Shown here: positions 7,933 to 16,548 of the stretch, piece by piece | Numbering within the stretch: the first letter of the stretch is position 1 | How the letters are laid out: every line of letters begins with the position of its first letter | Assembly (NCBI GenBank): GCA_900315935.1 | Contig: ONBB01000009.1 | Location: 19,483 to 83,482 of the forward strand | Length of the DNA stretch: 64,000 nucleotides | Origin: an uncultured Bacteroidales bacterium | GTDB taxonomy: Bacteria; Bacteroidota; Bacteroidia; Bacteroidales; P3 | Direction of reading: 5' to 3' | Notes under the pieces: model-generated | Databases searched by the model: none | The model's input: the letters and a program-made list of their open reading frames with translations, nothing else | Told to the model about the DNA's origin: nothing | Made by a program: the position numbers and the translations under genes

Positions 7933-10620
7933 ATGAACCGTACATTCGACCCCTGGCAGCGGGAAGCCATCGAGATCAGCGGCGGGCGGCACGTGGTGCT
8001 GGCGCCGCCGGGGTGCGGCAAGACGGACATCCTGACCGAGCGGGTGGTGCACGCGCACGCCAACGGTGTGGCGTATAGCGACATGCTGTGCCTCACTTTC
8101 ACCAACCGCGCCGCCAAGGGCATGGCACAACGCATCGCCGACCGCACGGGAAACCCCGTGCCGGACGACCTTTATGTGGGCAACATACACCGCTTCTGCT
8201 CGCAACTGCTGTTCAACCAGGGGCTTGTGAACCACAACACGGCCATCATCGACGAGGGCGACGTGGAGAGCATCATCCAGGAGGAGCTGTGCAAGCGGCT
8301 GAACACCACCAGCCGCACCACGGAGCTGATGCGGTTCCAGCACGGGCTGCAGCAGATGGTGCTGGGGATGCGCGGCGAGCTGGTGCTACACGGCGACCTG
8401 TTCCGCGCGGCGGCGCTGGGCAAGCTGTGCGACGTGTTGGGGCGCCCCTTCGACGAGGCGAACCTGGCCGCCATCTACAGCGACATCGAGGGCCTCACAC
8501 AGCGCTACTCCACCCTGCGCGAGCTGCCAGCGGCCAACATGATGCTGCTGGCCAAAGCCTACGAGCGATACAAGGAGGAGAACGACCTGCTAGACTACGA
8601 CGACCTGCTGGTGCGGGCCTATCGGTACCTGAATGAGGAAGGAGGAGCGAGGAGTGAGGAACCAGCTTTGCGCAACAACTCCTCATTCCTCACACCGCCT
8701 TCTTCACTGCACAAATACCGCTGGATAGAGGTGGACGAGGTGCAGGACCTCAACGCGCTGCAGTTCGCACTGATAGATCTGCTGGCGGCGGAGGATGCCA
8801 CGGTGGTGTACCTAGGCGACGAGCAGCAGGCCATCTTCTCGTTCATCGGCGCCAAACTGGAGACCCTCGAGGCACTGAAGCGGCGCTGCCGAGGAAACAT
8901 ACACCACCTGCACACCAACTACCGCTCACCCAAGTACTTGCTGGACCTCCAGAACGACTTCGCGGTGCGCAACCTGGGCATTGCGCGCGAGATGCTGCCC
9001 ACCACCCCTGACGCAGAACCCTTAACCCATAACTCTGAACTCATAACTCATAACTCCCAAGACCTGTGCCTGCTGAACGTGGTGGACGCCCAGCTGCAGA
9101 GCTACTACACGGCGCGCTTCGCCAAGCGCTACGGCGACCTCGACCCCGAGGGGCGCGTGGCCCTGCTGGTGAGCACCAACCGCGAGGCCGACGAGCTAGG
9201 CGAGATGATGAGCGGCATGGGGGTGAACCACTTCAAAATCAGCGGTACCGACCTCTTCTCGCTGCCGTCGGTAAGGCTGCTGCTGGCCCACCTGACGGTG
9301 GTGTGCGACGAGAACGTGTTCATCGCCTGGGCACGCCTGCTGTGGGGACTGGGCGTGGCGCCAACCTACACCGCGGCGCGCGACCTGATGCGCGACCTGC
9401 GGCGTGTGGCCCTGCTGCCGAGCGACTTCGTAAAGCACCCCGGCAGCTCCTACCTGCAGGAATTCGTCAACGCCTACGACACCGAGGAACTCGTCATCTT
9501 CGACACCGAGACCACCGGCCTCGACACCGACAGCGACGACATCATCCAGATTGCCGCCATCCGCGTGCGGCAGGGCCGGGTGGTGGGGCAGCCGTTCGAC
9601 ATCCTGCTGGAGACCGACCGCGAGCTGCCCGAGACCGTGGGCGGACACCCCAACCCCATGCTCGAGGTATACCGCAGCGGCAAGCGCCACCCACGGGCCG
9701 TGGGGCTGCGGCGCTTCATGGACTACTGCCACGGCAAGGTGCTGGTGGGGCACAACGTAGAGTACGACTACCAGATACTGAAACGCAACCTGGAGCGCAG
9801 CTGCCCGGACATCCACCTGGAGGAGGCCTGCCCGCGTTACTTCGACACGCTGAAATACATACGCCTCGTGCGGCCGCGCCTGCGCAACTACAAGCTGGCC
9901 CACCTGCTGGAGGTGCTGCACCTCGAGGGCGAGAACAGCCACCGCGCCGACGACGACATACGGGCCACCAAGGAGCTGCTCGTCTTCTGCCACCGCTGCG
10001 CCATGCAGATGACGGGCGACCAGCGCCTCTTCCTGCAGGAACACCAGCGGCAGGTGGAACGGTTCCGCGAACGCTACGCCGACATCTACCTCGAGGCACC
10101 GCGGCAGGCGGGCATCGTGGAGGCACTGGAGGCCGCCTACGGGCGGTGGCTGGCTCTGGGACGCATCGAGCCTGTGGAGAAATGGCACCACCTGACCCAC
10201 TACCTGCGCGAGGAACTGGTCCGCACCGACCTATACCCCACCCTGCGACGCCAGCTGGAACGCTACGTAACCGACCTCTGCACCCTGAAGGAGGCCGACC
10301 TCTGTGGCAGCTCGCTGCAGGAGCGCTACATCATCTCCACCGTCCACAAAGCCAAGGGGTTGGAATTCGACACGGTGATTGTCTACCGCGGCATCGACGG
10401 CAACTACCCGGGCCAGCGCAGCTGGACCGAGAAGCAGATACAGGAGGACGCGCGGCGGATGTTCGTAGCCCTCTCTCGCTCGCGCAAGCGGCTGTGTATC
10501 ACCATGGACGAGTATTTCGGCCGCTCGTCCCACGCCCTCTCTCCATTTTTGGAGCGCGTCAGAAACCACTTCACCGAATACCGCCGCGGAAGCGACGGCA
10601 AAATCCGACAGGTCAACTAG
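7933..10620 (+). CDS. UvrD/Rep-type helicase with an embedded DnaQ-like 3'-5' exonuclease domain
   Basis: An 895-residue SF1 DNA helicase. Walker A is APPGCGKT (residues 25-32), with CLTFTNRAA (motif Ia region), VDEVQDLN (Walker B, about 268), YLGDEQQAIFSF (motif III) and NYRS (IV). From about residue 515 to 690 an intact DEDDh exonuclease domain is inserted: FDTETTGLD, HNVEYD and HRADDDIRAT. The helicase then resumes with STVHKAKGLEFD (motif V) and FVALSRSRKRL (motif VI). The protein probably unwinds and degrades DNA in repair or recombination (inference). Two low-complexity stretches, residues about 233-259 and 361-376, are encoded by dispersed minisatellite repeats and are absent from normal UvrD proteins. 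No partner nuclease gene is adjacent. Confidence 0.93.
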   Translation: MNRTFDPWQREAIEISGGRHVVLAPPGCGKTDILTERVVHAHANGVAYSDMLCLTFTNRAAKGMAQRIADRTGNPVPDDLYVGNIHRFCSQLLFNQGLVNHNTAIIDEGDVESIIQEELCKRLNTTSRTTELMRFQHGLQQMVLGMRGELVLHGDLFRAAALGKLCDVLGRPFDEANLAAIYSDIEGLTQRYSTLRELPAANMMLLAKAYERYKEENDLLDYDDLLVRAYRYLNEEGGARSEEPALRNNSSFLTPPSSLHKYRWIEVDEVQDLNALQFALIDLLAAEDATVVYLGDEQQAIFSFIGAKLETLEALKRRCRGNIHHLHTNYRSPKYLLDLQNDFAVRNLGIAREMLPTTPDAEPLTHNSELITHNSQDLCLLNVVDAQLQSYYTARFAKRYGDLDPEGRVALLVSTNREADELGEMMSGMGVNHFKISGTDLFSLPSVRLLLAHLTVVCDENVFIAWARLLWGLGVAPTYTAARDLMRDLRRVALLPSDFVKHPGSSYLQEFVNAYDTEELVIFDTETTGLDTDSDDIIQIAAIRVRQGRVVGQPFDILLETDRELPETVGGHPNPMLEVYRSGKRHPRAVGLRRFMDYCHGKVLVGHNVEYDYQILKRNLERSCPDIHLEEACPRYFDTLKYIRLVRPRLRNYKLAHLLEVLHLEGENSHRADDDIRATKELLVFCHRCAMQMTGDQRLFLQEHQRQVERFRERYADIYLEAPRQAGIVEALEAAYGRWLALGRIEPVEKWHHLTHYLREELVRTDLYPTLRRQLERYVTDLCTLKEADLCGSSLQERYIISTVHKAKGLEFDTVIVYRGIDGNYPGQRSWTEKQIQEDARRMFVALSRSRKRLCITMDEYFGRSSHALSPFLERVRNHFTEYRRGSDGKIRQVN
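8631..8710. repeat. In-frame GAGGAGTGAGGA-type repeat (inverted pair) inside the helicase gene
   Basis: GAGGAGTGAGGAA is followed by its complement CTCCTCATTCCTC about 20 bp later. The frame stays open and encodes an SSFLTPPSSL-like peptide just before the Walker B strand. Related repeats occur at 15296-15330 (queE) and 27552-27586 (recO). Confidence 0.85.
9015..9058. repeat. In-frame AACTCATAACTC repeat inside the helicase gene
   Basis: Three degenerate units of AACTCAT/AACCCAT encode LTHNSELITHNS in the helicase. The same unit, in tandem, makes up the recO-porZ spacer at 27947-27977. Confidence 0.85.
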
Positions 10621-10967
10621 GGAACCGGTAGGGACTCTCTAGGGGAATACATAGGCCTTGGTAGGATTTGGTACGTTATGGTACCTATGCCCCCGACCCT
10701 TCTAGATTCAAAGGATAAAAAAAACTCATTAAAAGAGAAAAAAACAACCCATTAACATCGCTACAATACTTTTATACGAATAATATATTGCTGATAATCA
10801 GTGTAAAACAAAAAAAAACAATAAAATTTATTTTGTAGATTGAAAAAATGTTCGTATCTTTGCACTTGGTTTAGACGTCGAACCACCCGACCAACAAAAG
10901 ACCCAATGGATTTATTAGGGAATCAATTTGTCCTATTTTAAAATTTAAAACAAAAAATAAAAGACAA
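10621..10967. other. Intergenic region with degenerate copy C of a dispersed repeat and a promoter
   Basis: No gene. At 10627-10680 lies a degenerate copy of the AGGGGAAT...CTTATGGTAC repeat that is much better preserved at 24767-24832 and 33441-33519. The rest is very AT-rich and ends in the promoter box TATCTTTG at 10855-10862, about 105 bp before the lipoprotein start. Confidence 0.65.
10855..10862 (+). promoter_or_regulatory. -7 box (TATCTTTG) for the two exported proteins
   Basis: TATCTTTG with a TTTTG about 20 bp upstream, on the plus strand and in an AT-rich leader. Confidence 0.65.
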
Positions 10968-11447
10968 ATGAACATTAGGAAACAAGCACTTTTTAGTGCA
11001 TTCATTATCGCAATTTGTACGATGATAATTGTCGCATGCGAAAAAAGCGATTCTTCTGAAAAAAGCAGAACCCCGCAAGTGAACAGCATGGATTCAAAAG
11101 CGACTATTGAGGATGGAATTTACACGGGTGAATTCAAACGAGAATCTACCACTCTCTATTACACACTTGTAGTGAAACAAGGAATGGTTGTAGATTTTAC
11201 AGCAAAAGATGAAAACGGCGTAATGGCAAATCCTCCAGATAATGCAGATTGGAGAGGACCTAAGTATGACCCCATTAGCGCTTATGATATATTTACGGAC
11301 ATGTGCCTGATAGAACGTTATCCTTGTGTCGCGGTTGTTCCCGTGAGGACTCACGGCTGGAACGATGGGGGAAAGCCGATGTACTATTATTATGTAGTGG
11401 GATGCGATTATAACGAGGATGGGGACTGCTGGTATAATGAAGAATAA
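10968..11447 (+). CDS. Hypothetical lipoprotein
   Basis: A 159-residue protein with a lipoprotein signal peptide: basic start MNIRKQ, hydrophobic core, lipobox-like IIVAC near residue 24. The mature part begins Ser/Glu-rich, then has a beta-rich domain (GIYTGEFKRES, YYTLVVKQG) and an acidic end (DYNEDGDCWYNEE). I do not recognise a family. The gene is clearly AT-richer than the surrounding housekeeping genes, which suggests different ancestry. It is followed after 12 bp by another exported protein gene. Likely at the periplasmic or outer-membrane surface; function unknown. Confidence 0.8.
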   Translation: MNIRKQALFSAFIIAICTMIIVACEKSDSSEKSRTPQVNSMDSKATIEDGIYTGEFKRESTTLYYTLVVKQGMVVDFTAKDENGVMANPPDNADWRGPKYDPISAYDIFTDMCLIERYPCVAVVPVRTHGWNDGGKPMYYYYVVGCDYNEDGDCWYNEE

Positions 11448-11459
11448 AAAAAAGTCATT

Positions 11460-11858
11460 ATGAAAAAGCTCTTGTTATGGATATCCCTGGCGTTGATGGC
11501 ATTGAATGCCTCCGCCAACAGCACCGCCAATGGCACGAAAGACAAACCCACCAACGACACTACATTCCGCGTTGACACAACTTCCATTTTGAATGGGCGT
11601 TCTTTAATCTCGCAACGCATGACTGAAGGTTGGTCGTTATACAACACTGTTCGCTTGGACGAAGAAACGGTCAAAATCACCTTCTATCGTCTTAATGGTT
11701 CAAAGTCGGCGAGAAGTAGCGGAAAAGAAGAGTACGACGAAATCCCAGACGGAACCTATGAGTCGTACTTCGAATTACTCTCGGGGAAAATGACAAAGAT
11801 AGTGATTGTAGTGAAAGACGGGAAGGTCGTCAGTCATTCGAGCGAGAACCTCCCATAA
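11460..11858 (+). CDS. Hypothetical secreted protein
   Basis: A 132-residue protein with a clear Sec signal peptide (MKKLLLWISLALMALNASA). The mature part is Thr/Ser-rich at first, then has alternating charged and hydrophobic strands (VKITFYRLNG, KIVIVVKDGKVVSH). The last strand resembles one in the lipoprotein encoded just upstream (LVVKQGMVVDF), so the pair may be distant paralogues (weak inference). No family recognised. Same AT-rich composition as its neighbour, and transcription ends at the strong hairpin at 11910-11945. Confidence 0.75.
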   Translation: MKKLLLWISLALMALNASANSTANGTKDKPTNDTTFRVDTTSILNGRSLISQRMTEGWSLYNTVRLDEETVKITFYRLNGSKSARSSGKEEYDEIPDGTYESYFELLSGKMTKIVIVVKDGKVVSHSSENLP

Positions 11859-11909
11859 CAACGTACCACATTTGGAGTATTGATGGACAAAGGCACTTTG
11901 TCCTACCCC

Positions 11910-11945
11910 AATCTCGGTTGTCCACCTAGGTGGACAACCGAGATT
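11910..11945. terminator. Perfect bidirectional terminator hairpin
   Basis: A 16-bp perfect stem (AATCTCGGTTGTCCAC and its complement) with a CTAG loop, flanked by short A/T runs, lies exactly between convergent genes. Confidence 0.9.
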
Positions 11946-11966
11946 TCGTAGTCAGTGGCAGAAAGT

Positions 11967-14303
11967 CTAGATGGAGAGCTTGAGGCCGAGGAAGACGGTG
12001 CGGGGGCGATTGGGGCCGTAGATGTAGCCGGCGTCGCGGTCGGGTCCCTGGTCGAAGTCGCGCTGGTAAGCGTTGAAGATGTTCTGCACACCGCCGTGGA
12101 GCTGCAAAGTGCTCGAGGCGGCAAGGCGGAAGTCGTAGCTGAACTTGAGGTTGAGGTCGAAGAACGAGGGAGTTACCACCTCGCGGTCGCTCTCGACGTA
12201 GCCGGCCAGGTGCTGTACCAGCATGGGCCCCGTGTAGGTACCCGAGAGAGCGGCCTTGAAGGCAGCGGTGATATTGTAGCCGGCGGTGAGGTAGCCGTAA
12301 AAGTCGGGCGTGCGGAACATGCGCTTCTGGGGCTCGATGGAGGCGTCCTCGCTCCACTGCTCGGGCTCGAGGTAGCGGCTGCGCTGGGCGGTGAAACCTG
12401 CCTGCAGGTTGAGGCTGTTGGGCCATGTGGCCGATGCCTCGAGGTTGGCACCTGCCACAAAGGCGCCGCTGCCGTTGGTGCGCACCATCAAGAGGTTGCC
12501 GGCGGCATCGCGGCCATCCTCGCGGAGGATGAAGACATCGTCCAGACGCGTATAGAATCCCTCGAGCAGGAGGTCGAGGGTGCATGCACCGAGGGTGCGC
12601 CCCCAGCCGACCGAAGCGCTGGCACTGGTGGAGTACTCGGGCCGCAGGCCGGGGTCGAGCGAAATGATGGCCACATCTCCGCCGACGGCCATGATGTGGA
12701 GGTCTTCGTCGAACGCCTGCGGGGCACGGAAGCCGGTGGAGTAGCTGCCGCGGAAGACGAAGCCGCCGTGCACGTTGTAGCGCAGCGTGGCGCGCGGACT
12801 GATGACCACATTCTCCATCAGGTTGTGCTTGTCGGCACGCACGCCCATCAGGATGCCGAGGGCATCGGTCTTCCACTCGTTCTGCACGAAGGCACTGGCG
12901 ATAGCAATGTCCTGGTTGAGCTCGCGGTGGTAAGCCAACTGAATGTCCTCCAGCACATTGCGTGAGTATTCCACGCCGGCCACGAGGTTGGCAGGCATGA
13001 AGAGGAGTTTCTCGAAATCGTAGTTGAACTGGGCACCGGAGACCGAGGTGAGGTCGGTGGAGGTGCCGTAGGCGTTGAGGTCGCGCCCGGTGCCGTAGTA
13101 AGTGTTGCGGTCGATATGCTGGAGGGAGGAGAAGAGCGAGAGGCGGGCGCGCTGGTCGGCCGAGGCAAGGTCGAAGCTGAGGCTGCCGCCGTTGATATGG
13201 TGCTCGGCCTGCTCGGCCACCAGGGCCTGGTGGGGCTGGAGATCGATGCTGTCGCCGCCGCGGCGGAACTCGTAGGTATTGTGGTACTCGAGGGTAAGCT
13301 TCGAGCGGTCGCTTACGCGGTAGAACGAGCGGAAGCCCAGCGAGCTGCTGCGCAGACAGCCCAGCTCTGTGAAGCCGTCGCCGTCGTGGTCGAAGCCCTG
13401 ACGGGCGCGGTGCGAGCCGAAGACATAGGCGCCAGCGCGGCGGTCCGGCGACACGAAGGCGGCGTTGAGCGACGAGACATTGTCCCACGCCTTGCCCTCG
13501 AGGTTGCTGACGGTGTGCGCAATGTCGAGCGAATTGTAGAGCGGCTCGCGAGTGATGACGTTAATAACGCCGCCGATGGCGTTGGCACCGAAGAGCGACG
13601 AGCCGCCGCCACGGATGACCTCCACGCGGTCAATCATCGAGGCCGGCACCTGCTCCAACCCATAGACACCAGCCAGCGAGCTGAACACCGGACGACCATC
13701 GATGAGTACCTGCGAGTACTTGCCATCCAGTCCATTAATGCGCACCGAGTTGACACCGCAGTTCTGACAGGTGTTTTCCACACGCAGGCCGGGTTGGAAG
13801 ACCAGGCCCTCGGCCAGGTTCACTGCGCCGACATCCTCCATGGCCGCCGGCGTGAGCACACCGACCACGGTGGCGCTGGTCTGGCGGTCGGTGTCGTAGC
13901 GGTTGGCCGAGATGAGCACGTCGTTGAGGCGTGTGGCGTTGGCCTCGATGTCGAAGTTCACCTCCTGGCTGCGGTTGCTACGGGCCGAGACGCGGTGTTC
14001 GAGTTTCTTGTAGCCCACCATCGACACCGCTAGCACATACTCACCCTCGGGGACATTGTGGAGGTAGTAATGGCCTGTCTCATCGGTGGCGGTACCCATC
14101 ACCTGAGTGCGTAGCCCCTGGGCATTCTCACGGTAGAGCACCAGGTTGGCGAAGGGCAGGTGGGCACCCGTGGCGCGGTCTACCACATGGCCGAAAACCA
14201 TGGCATCGGACTTCGAGGACTGCGCAGCGGCAGGTATGTGGAAGCACGAGAAAAAGGCAACAAACAGGAAAACAAGGGTCGCCGACAGGGATAGATTCTT
14301 CAT
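11967..14303 (-). CDS. TonB-dependent receptor with carboxypeptidase-regulatory-like N-terminal domain
   Basis: A 778-residue outer-membrane receptor. After a signal peptide (start MKNLSLSATLVFLF, cleavage near AAAQS) come a CarboxypepD_reg-like beta-sandwich (about 35-115, ATGAHLPFANLVLY...GTATDETGHYYL), a plug domain (about 120-225, with VRINGLDGKYSQVLIDGRP and GGGSSLFGANAIGGVINVIT) and a 22-strand-type barrel. No SusD partner is present, so it looks like a metal-chelate, vitamin or heme-type receptor rather than a glycan SusC (inference). The frame extends upstream, but the ATG at 14303 matches the signal peptide and follows a promoter box by 54 bp. It is separated from the que operon by a terminator, so co-regulation with queuosine genes is not implied. 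Confidence 0.93.
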   Translation of the reverse strand: MKNLSLSATLVFLFVAFFSCFHIPAAAQSSKSDAMVFGHVVDRATGAHLPFANLVLYRENAQGLRTQVMGTATDETGHYYLHNVPEGEYVLAVSMVGYKKLEHRVSARSNRSQEVNFDIEANATRLNDVLISANRYDTDRQTSATVVGVLTPAAMEDVGAVNLAEGLVFQPGLRVENTCQNCGVNSVRINGLDGKYSQVLIDGRPVFSSLAGVYGLEQVPASMIDRVEVIRGGGSSLFGANAIGGVINVITREPLYNSLDIAHTVSNLEGKAWDNVSSLNAAFVSPDRRAGAYVFGSHRARQGFDHDGDGFTELGCLRSSSLGFRSFYRVSDRSKLTLEYHNTYEFRRGGDSIDLQPHQALVAEQAEHHINGGSLSFDLASADQRARLSLFSSLQHIDRNTYYGTGRDLNAYGTSTDLTSVSGAQFNYDFEKLLFMPANLVAGVEYSRNVLEDIQLAYHRELNQDIAIASAFVQNEWKTDALGILMGVRADKHNLMENVVISPRATLRYNVHGGFVFRGSYSTGFRAPQAFDEDLHIMAVGGDVAIISLDPGLRPEYSTSASASVGWGRTLGACTLDLLLEGFYTRLDDVFILREDGRDAAGNLLMVRTNGSGAFVAGANLEASATWPNSLNLQAGFTAQRSRYLEPEQWSEDASIEPQKRMFRTPDFYGYLTAGYNITAAFKAALSGTYTGPMLVQHLAGYVESDREVVTPSFFDLNLKFSYDFRLAASSTLQLHGGVQNIFNAYQRDFDQGPDRDAGYIYGPNRPRTVFLGLKLSI

Positions 14304-14356
14304 AATGTGTTGATTTTTACAGTTTTTAGTTAGTATTACTACATTTGATGACACTG

Positions 14357-14364
14357 CAAAAATA
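14357..14364 (-). promoter_or_regulatory. -7 box (TATTTTTG) for the TonB receptor
   Basis: TATTTTTG on the minus strand, 54 bp before the ATG and just downstream of the que operon terminator. Confidence 0.65.
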
Positions 14365-14370
14365 CATACA

Positions 14371-14415
14371 CAAAACGAGACGGAACCTCACCAATGCTGG
14401 TGATTTTCCGCCTCG
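14371..14415 (-). terminator. Terminator of the queCDEF operon
   Basis: Minus-strand stem CGAGGCGGAA/TTCCGTCTCG enclosing an inner TCACCA/TGGTGA stem, followed by TTTTG; 22 bp after the queF stop. Confidence 0.85.
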
Positions 14416-14437
14416 CGCGCGATTCATTATTTACGCC

Positions 14438-14896
14438 CTAACGCTTGTAGGAAGCCAGGCGCTGCTCGGCTAGGGACTCATATTTGGTGCCGGGGCGGCC
14501 GTAGTTGGCGTAGGGGTGAATGGCGATGCCGCCACGGGGCACAAAGATGCCGGTAACCTCGATATATCGGGGATTCATCAACTTTATCAGGTCATTCATA
14601 ATGATGTTGACACAGTCCTCGTGGAAGTCGCCGTGGTTACGGAAGGAGAAGAGGTAGAGCTTGAGGCTCTTGCTCTCCACCATGCGGCGGTCGGGGATGT
14701 ACATGATGCGTATCTCGGCGAAGTCGGGCTGCCCTGTGATGGGGCAGAGCGAGGTGAACTCGGGGCAGAGGAACTCCACCCAGTAGTCGCGCCCGGGGTG
14801 CTGGTTGTCGAACGCCTCGAGTACCTCGGGGGCGTAGGTGGTGGGGATGGCGGCCTTCTGTCCGAGGGCCTGCAAATGGTCTTGTGTTCTGTCCAT
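14438..14896 (-). CDS. queF: NADPH-dependent 7-cyano-7-deazaguanine reductase (preQ0 reductase)
   Basis: A 152-residue unimodular QueF (EC 1.7.1.13), which reduces the nitrile of preQ0 to the amine of preQ1 for queuosine tRNA modification. Seen: [16 protein letters not shown] with the catalytic Cys, VESKSLKLY (NADPH-binding signature) and HGDFHED (catalytic Asp and His). Last gene of queC-queD-queE-queF; the start lies 1 bp after the queE stop. Its product preQ1 is the ligand expected for the riboswitch at the operon start, which gives feedback control. Confidence 0.97.
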   Translation of the reverse strand: MDRTQDHLQALGQKAAIPTTYAPEVLEAFDNQHPGRDYWVEFLCPEFTSLCPITGQPDFAEIRIMYIPDRRMVESKSLKLYLFSFRNHGDFHEDCVNIIMNDLIKLMNPRYIEVTGIFVPRGGIAIHPYANYGRPGTKYESLAEQRLASYKR

Positions 14897-14897
14897 A

Positions 14898-15497
14898 CTA
14901 CTTGATGTCTAATATCTTGTGAATCTGAAGGGAGAGGCGCCACTGCGGATGCTCGAGGCAGTAGTCCACCGCCTGGCGCATGATGGCGTCATTGTGGTCG
15001 GCATCGCCCGTATCCATGGGCTGCAGAAAACGGTGTGCGGCCTCGATATAGTCGTAGGCAGAAAGGGCATGCTGGCCGTCGAAAAGCACCTTCAGCTCGT
15101 CGGCCACCTGCAGCACGAGTGCAGCATCGGGACCCAGCCACAAGCTTTTGGGCGAGAGGGTTACCCAGTCGACATTGGGCGGCAGCGGCAGGGTGCCATT
15201 GGTCTCGACGGCTACGCGGAAACCCTCCTGGTGCAGCAGGGCCACCAACGTGGCCGTGAGCTGCAGGGCAGGCTCGCCGCCGGTGATGACCAGCAGGGGG
15301 GGGAGGAGTGAGGAATGAGGAGTGAGGAGTTTGGCTGCTGCCACTATCTCTTGTTCGCTCATCTCAGTGCCGGCCTCATGCTGTGTGTCGCAGAAGGGGC
15401 ACTGCAGGTTGCAGCCGCTGAAGCGGACGAATACGGCCGGTCGGCCGGCGTGGTAACCCTCCCCCTGCAGGGAGTAGAATATCTCGTTGACACGCAT
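14898..15497 (-). CDS. queE: 7-carboxy-7-deazaguanine synthase (radical SAM)
   Basis: A 199-residue QueE (EC 4.3.99.3), which rearranges carboxytetrahydropterin to CDG. Near the N-terminus is [20 protein letters not shown], then the radical-SAM cluster CNLQCPFC (a CX3CX2C variant) and ITGGEP. The start at 15497 overlaps the queD stop by one base; the frame upstream is a shadow of queD. Residues about 56-67 ([13 protein letters not shown]) are encoded by a GAGTGAGGA-type minisatellite and interrupt the family alignment just before LVITGGEP. A near-identical peptide occurs in RecO and a related one in the helicase of this window. Confidence 0.95.
   Translation of the reverse strand: MRVNEIFYSLQGEGYHAGRPAVFVRFSGCNLQCPFCDTQHEAGTEMSEQEIVAAAKLLTPHSSLLPPLLVITGGEPALQLTATLVALLHQEGFRVAVETNGTLPLPPNVDWVTLSPKSLWLGPDAALVLQVADELKVLFDGQHALSAYDYIEAAHRFLQPMDTGDADHNDAIMRQAVDYCLEHPQWRLSLQIHKILDIK
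15296..15330. repeat. In-frame GAGTGAGGA-type repeat inside queE
   Basis: GGAGTGAGGAATGAGGAGTG-type tandem units next to a G8 run. On the coding (minus) strand they read CTCCTCACTCCTC and encode [12 protein letters not shown]. Confidence 0.9.
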
Positions 15498-15832
15498 CAG
15501 TCGTCCAGTTCGTAGGTGGCCACATTGCCTTGGGTTTCCTGCACGTCGACGCGGTAGCAGTTGGGCACCTGCTCGCAGCACCAGCGGGCCAGGTTCTCCG
15601 CCGTGGGGTTGCAGCCGAGGATGTCGTTGACCACCTGGTGGTCCAGGCGGTCGGAGACACGGCGCTTGATATCGGAGAAGTCGACCACCATACCGTGCTC
15701 GTTCAGTTCGCGGGCGCGGCAGTAGATGGTGATTTGCCAGTTGTGGCCGTGCAGCTGGGTGCACTTGCTGGGATAGTCCAGCTCCAAGCGATGGGCACCG
15801 GCCACTTCGAATGTTTTCTTGACGTAGTACAT
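15497..15832 (-). CDS. queD: 6-carboxy-5,6,7,8-tetrahydropterin synthase
   Basis: A 111-residue QueD (EC 4.1.2.50), which turns dihydroneopterin triphosphate into carboxytetrahydropterin. Zinc ligands are visible: AGAHRL (first His) and LHGHNW (two His). The catalytic Cys lies in YPSKCTQLHGHN, and the catalytic Asp/His in LDHQVVND. I start at MYYVKKTF (15832); the 50 upstream codons are spacer, not protein. The spacer to queC holds a degenerate AACTCCTTA-type repeat (15842-15877). Confidence 0.96.
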   Translation of the reverse strand: MYYVKKTFEVAGAHRLELDYPSKCTQLHGHNWQITIYCRARELNEHGMVVDFSDIKRRVSDRLDHQVVNDILGCNPTAENLARWCCEQVPNCYRVDVQETQGNVATYELDD

Positions 15833-15884
15833 ATCTTTATTTGGAGTTAAGGAGACAGGAGGTAAGGAGTTAAGACAATACATA

Positions 15885-16544
15885 TTATTCGCTGTATAGG
15901 GTGGGGTCGGGGATGCCGGCCTGGGCGAAGGCTTCGCGGCGCTCGGTGCAGGTACCGCAGCGGCCGCAGTGGCGCTCGCCACCCTTGTAGCAGGAGTAGG
16001 TCATAGAGAAGTCGACCCCCAGCTCGGCACCTCGGCGCACAAGGTCGGTCTTGGTGAGGTGGGTGTAGGGGGCGTCGACACGCACGCCGATATAGGTGCC
16101 AGCCTGCATGGCGGCGTCCATGGCCTCGATGAAGGGCTGGCGGCAGTCGGGATAGATGGCGTGGTCGCCGCCATGGTTGGCGATGAGCACACGGGTGAGC
16201 CCTCGGCTCTCGGCCAGCCCGCAGGCCACGCTGAGCATGATGCCGTTGCGGAAAGGCACCACCGTGCTCTTCATGTTCTCGTCGTCGTAACGGCCTTCGG
16301 GGATGTCGTCGCCGCCACTGAGAAGCGACGAGCTGAAATAGCGTTTCATAAATGCCAGGTCTATTACCAGATGCTCCACCCCCAGCCGCTGGCAGACGGC
16401 ACGTGCCGCAGCCACTTCGCGCAGGGCATGGTTGCTGCCATAGTCAAAGGTTACAGCCAAGGCGATGCGCTTGTGCTCTTCGTGGAGGAGTACGGTGGAG
16501 TCAAGGCCACCGGAATAGATGATGACAGTGTCTTTTTCCGACAT
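15885..16544 (-). CDS. queC: 7-cyano-7-deazaguanine synthase
   Basis: A 219-residue QueC (EC 6.3.4.20), which converts CDG to preQ0 with ATP and ammonia. Seen: IIYSGGLDSTVLLH (PP-loop, residues 8-21), TFDYGSNH, FRNGIMLSVACGLAE, and the C-terminal zinc site CYKGGERHCGRCGTCTERREAF with four Cys. First gene of the que operon. The ATG at 16544 lies just after the preQ1-I aptamer, so initiation is likely sensitive to ligand binding. The longer frame to 16631 would translate the aptamer and is rejected. Confidence 0.97.
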   Translation of the reverse strand: MSEKDTVIIYSGGLDSTVLLHEEHKRIALAVTFDYGSNHALREVAAARAVCQRLGVEHLVIDLAFMKRYFSSSLLSGGDDIPEGRYDDENMKSTVVPFRNGIMLSVACGLAESRGLTRVLIANHGGDHAIYPDCRQPFIEAMDAAMQAGTYIGVRVDAPYTHLTKTDLVRRGAELGVDFSMTYSCYKGGERHCGRCGTCTERREAFAQAGIPDPTLYSE

Positions 16545-16548
16545 GGTT

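Noticed and set aside
10621-10967. tRNA or small RNA gene in the AT-rich gap
   Set aside because: No TTCGA-type T-loop, cloverleaf arms or conserved structure found by eye here or in the other gaps.
11967-14303. TonB receptor as a queuosine-precursor importer co-regulated with queCDEF
   Set aside because: A strong terminator and a separate promoter lie between them, and no riboswitch precedes the receptor.
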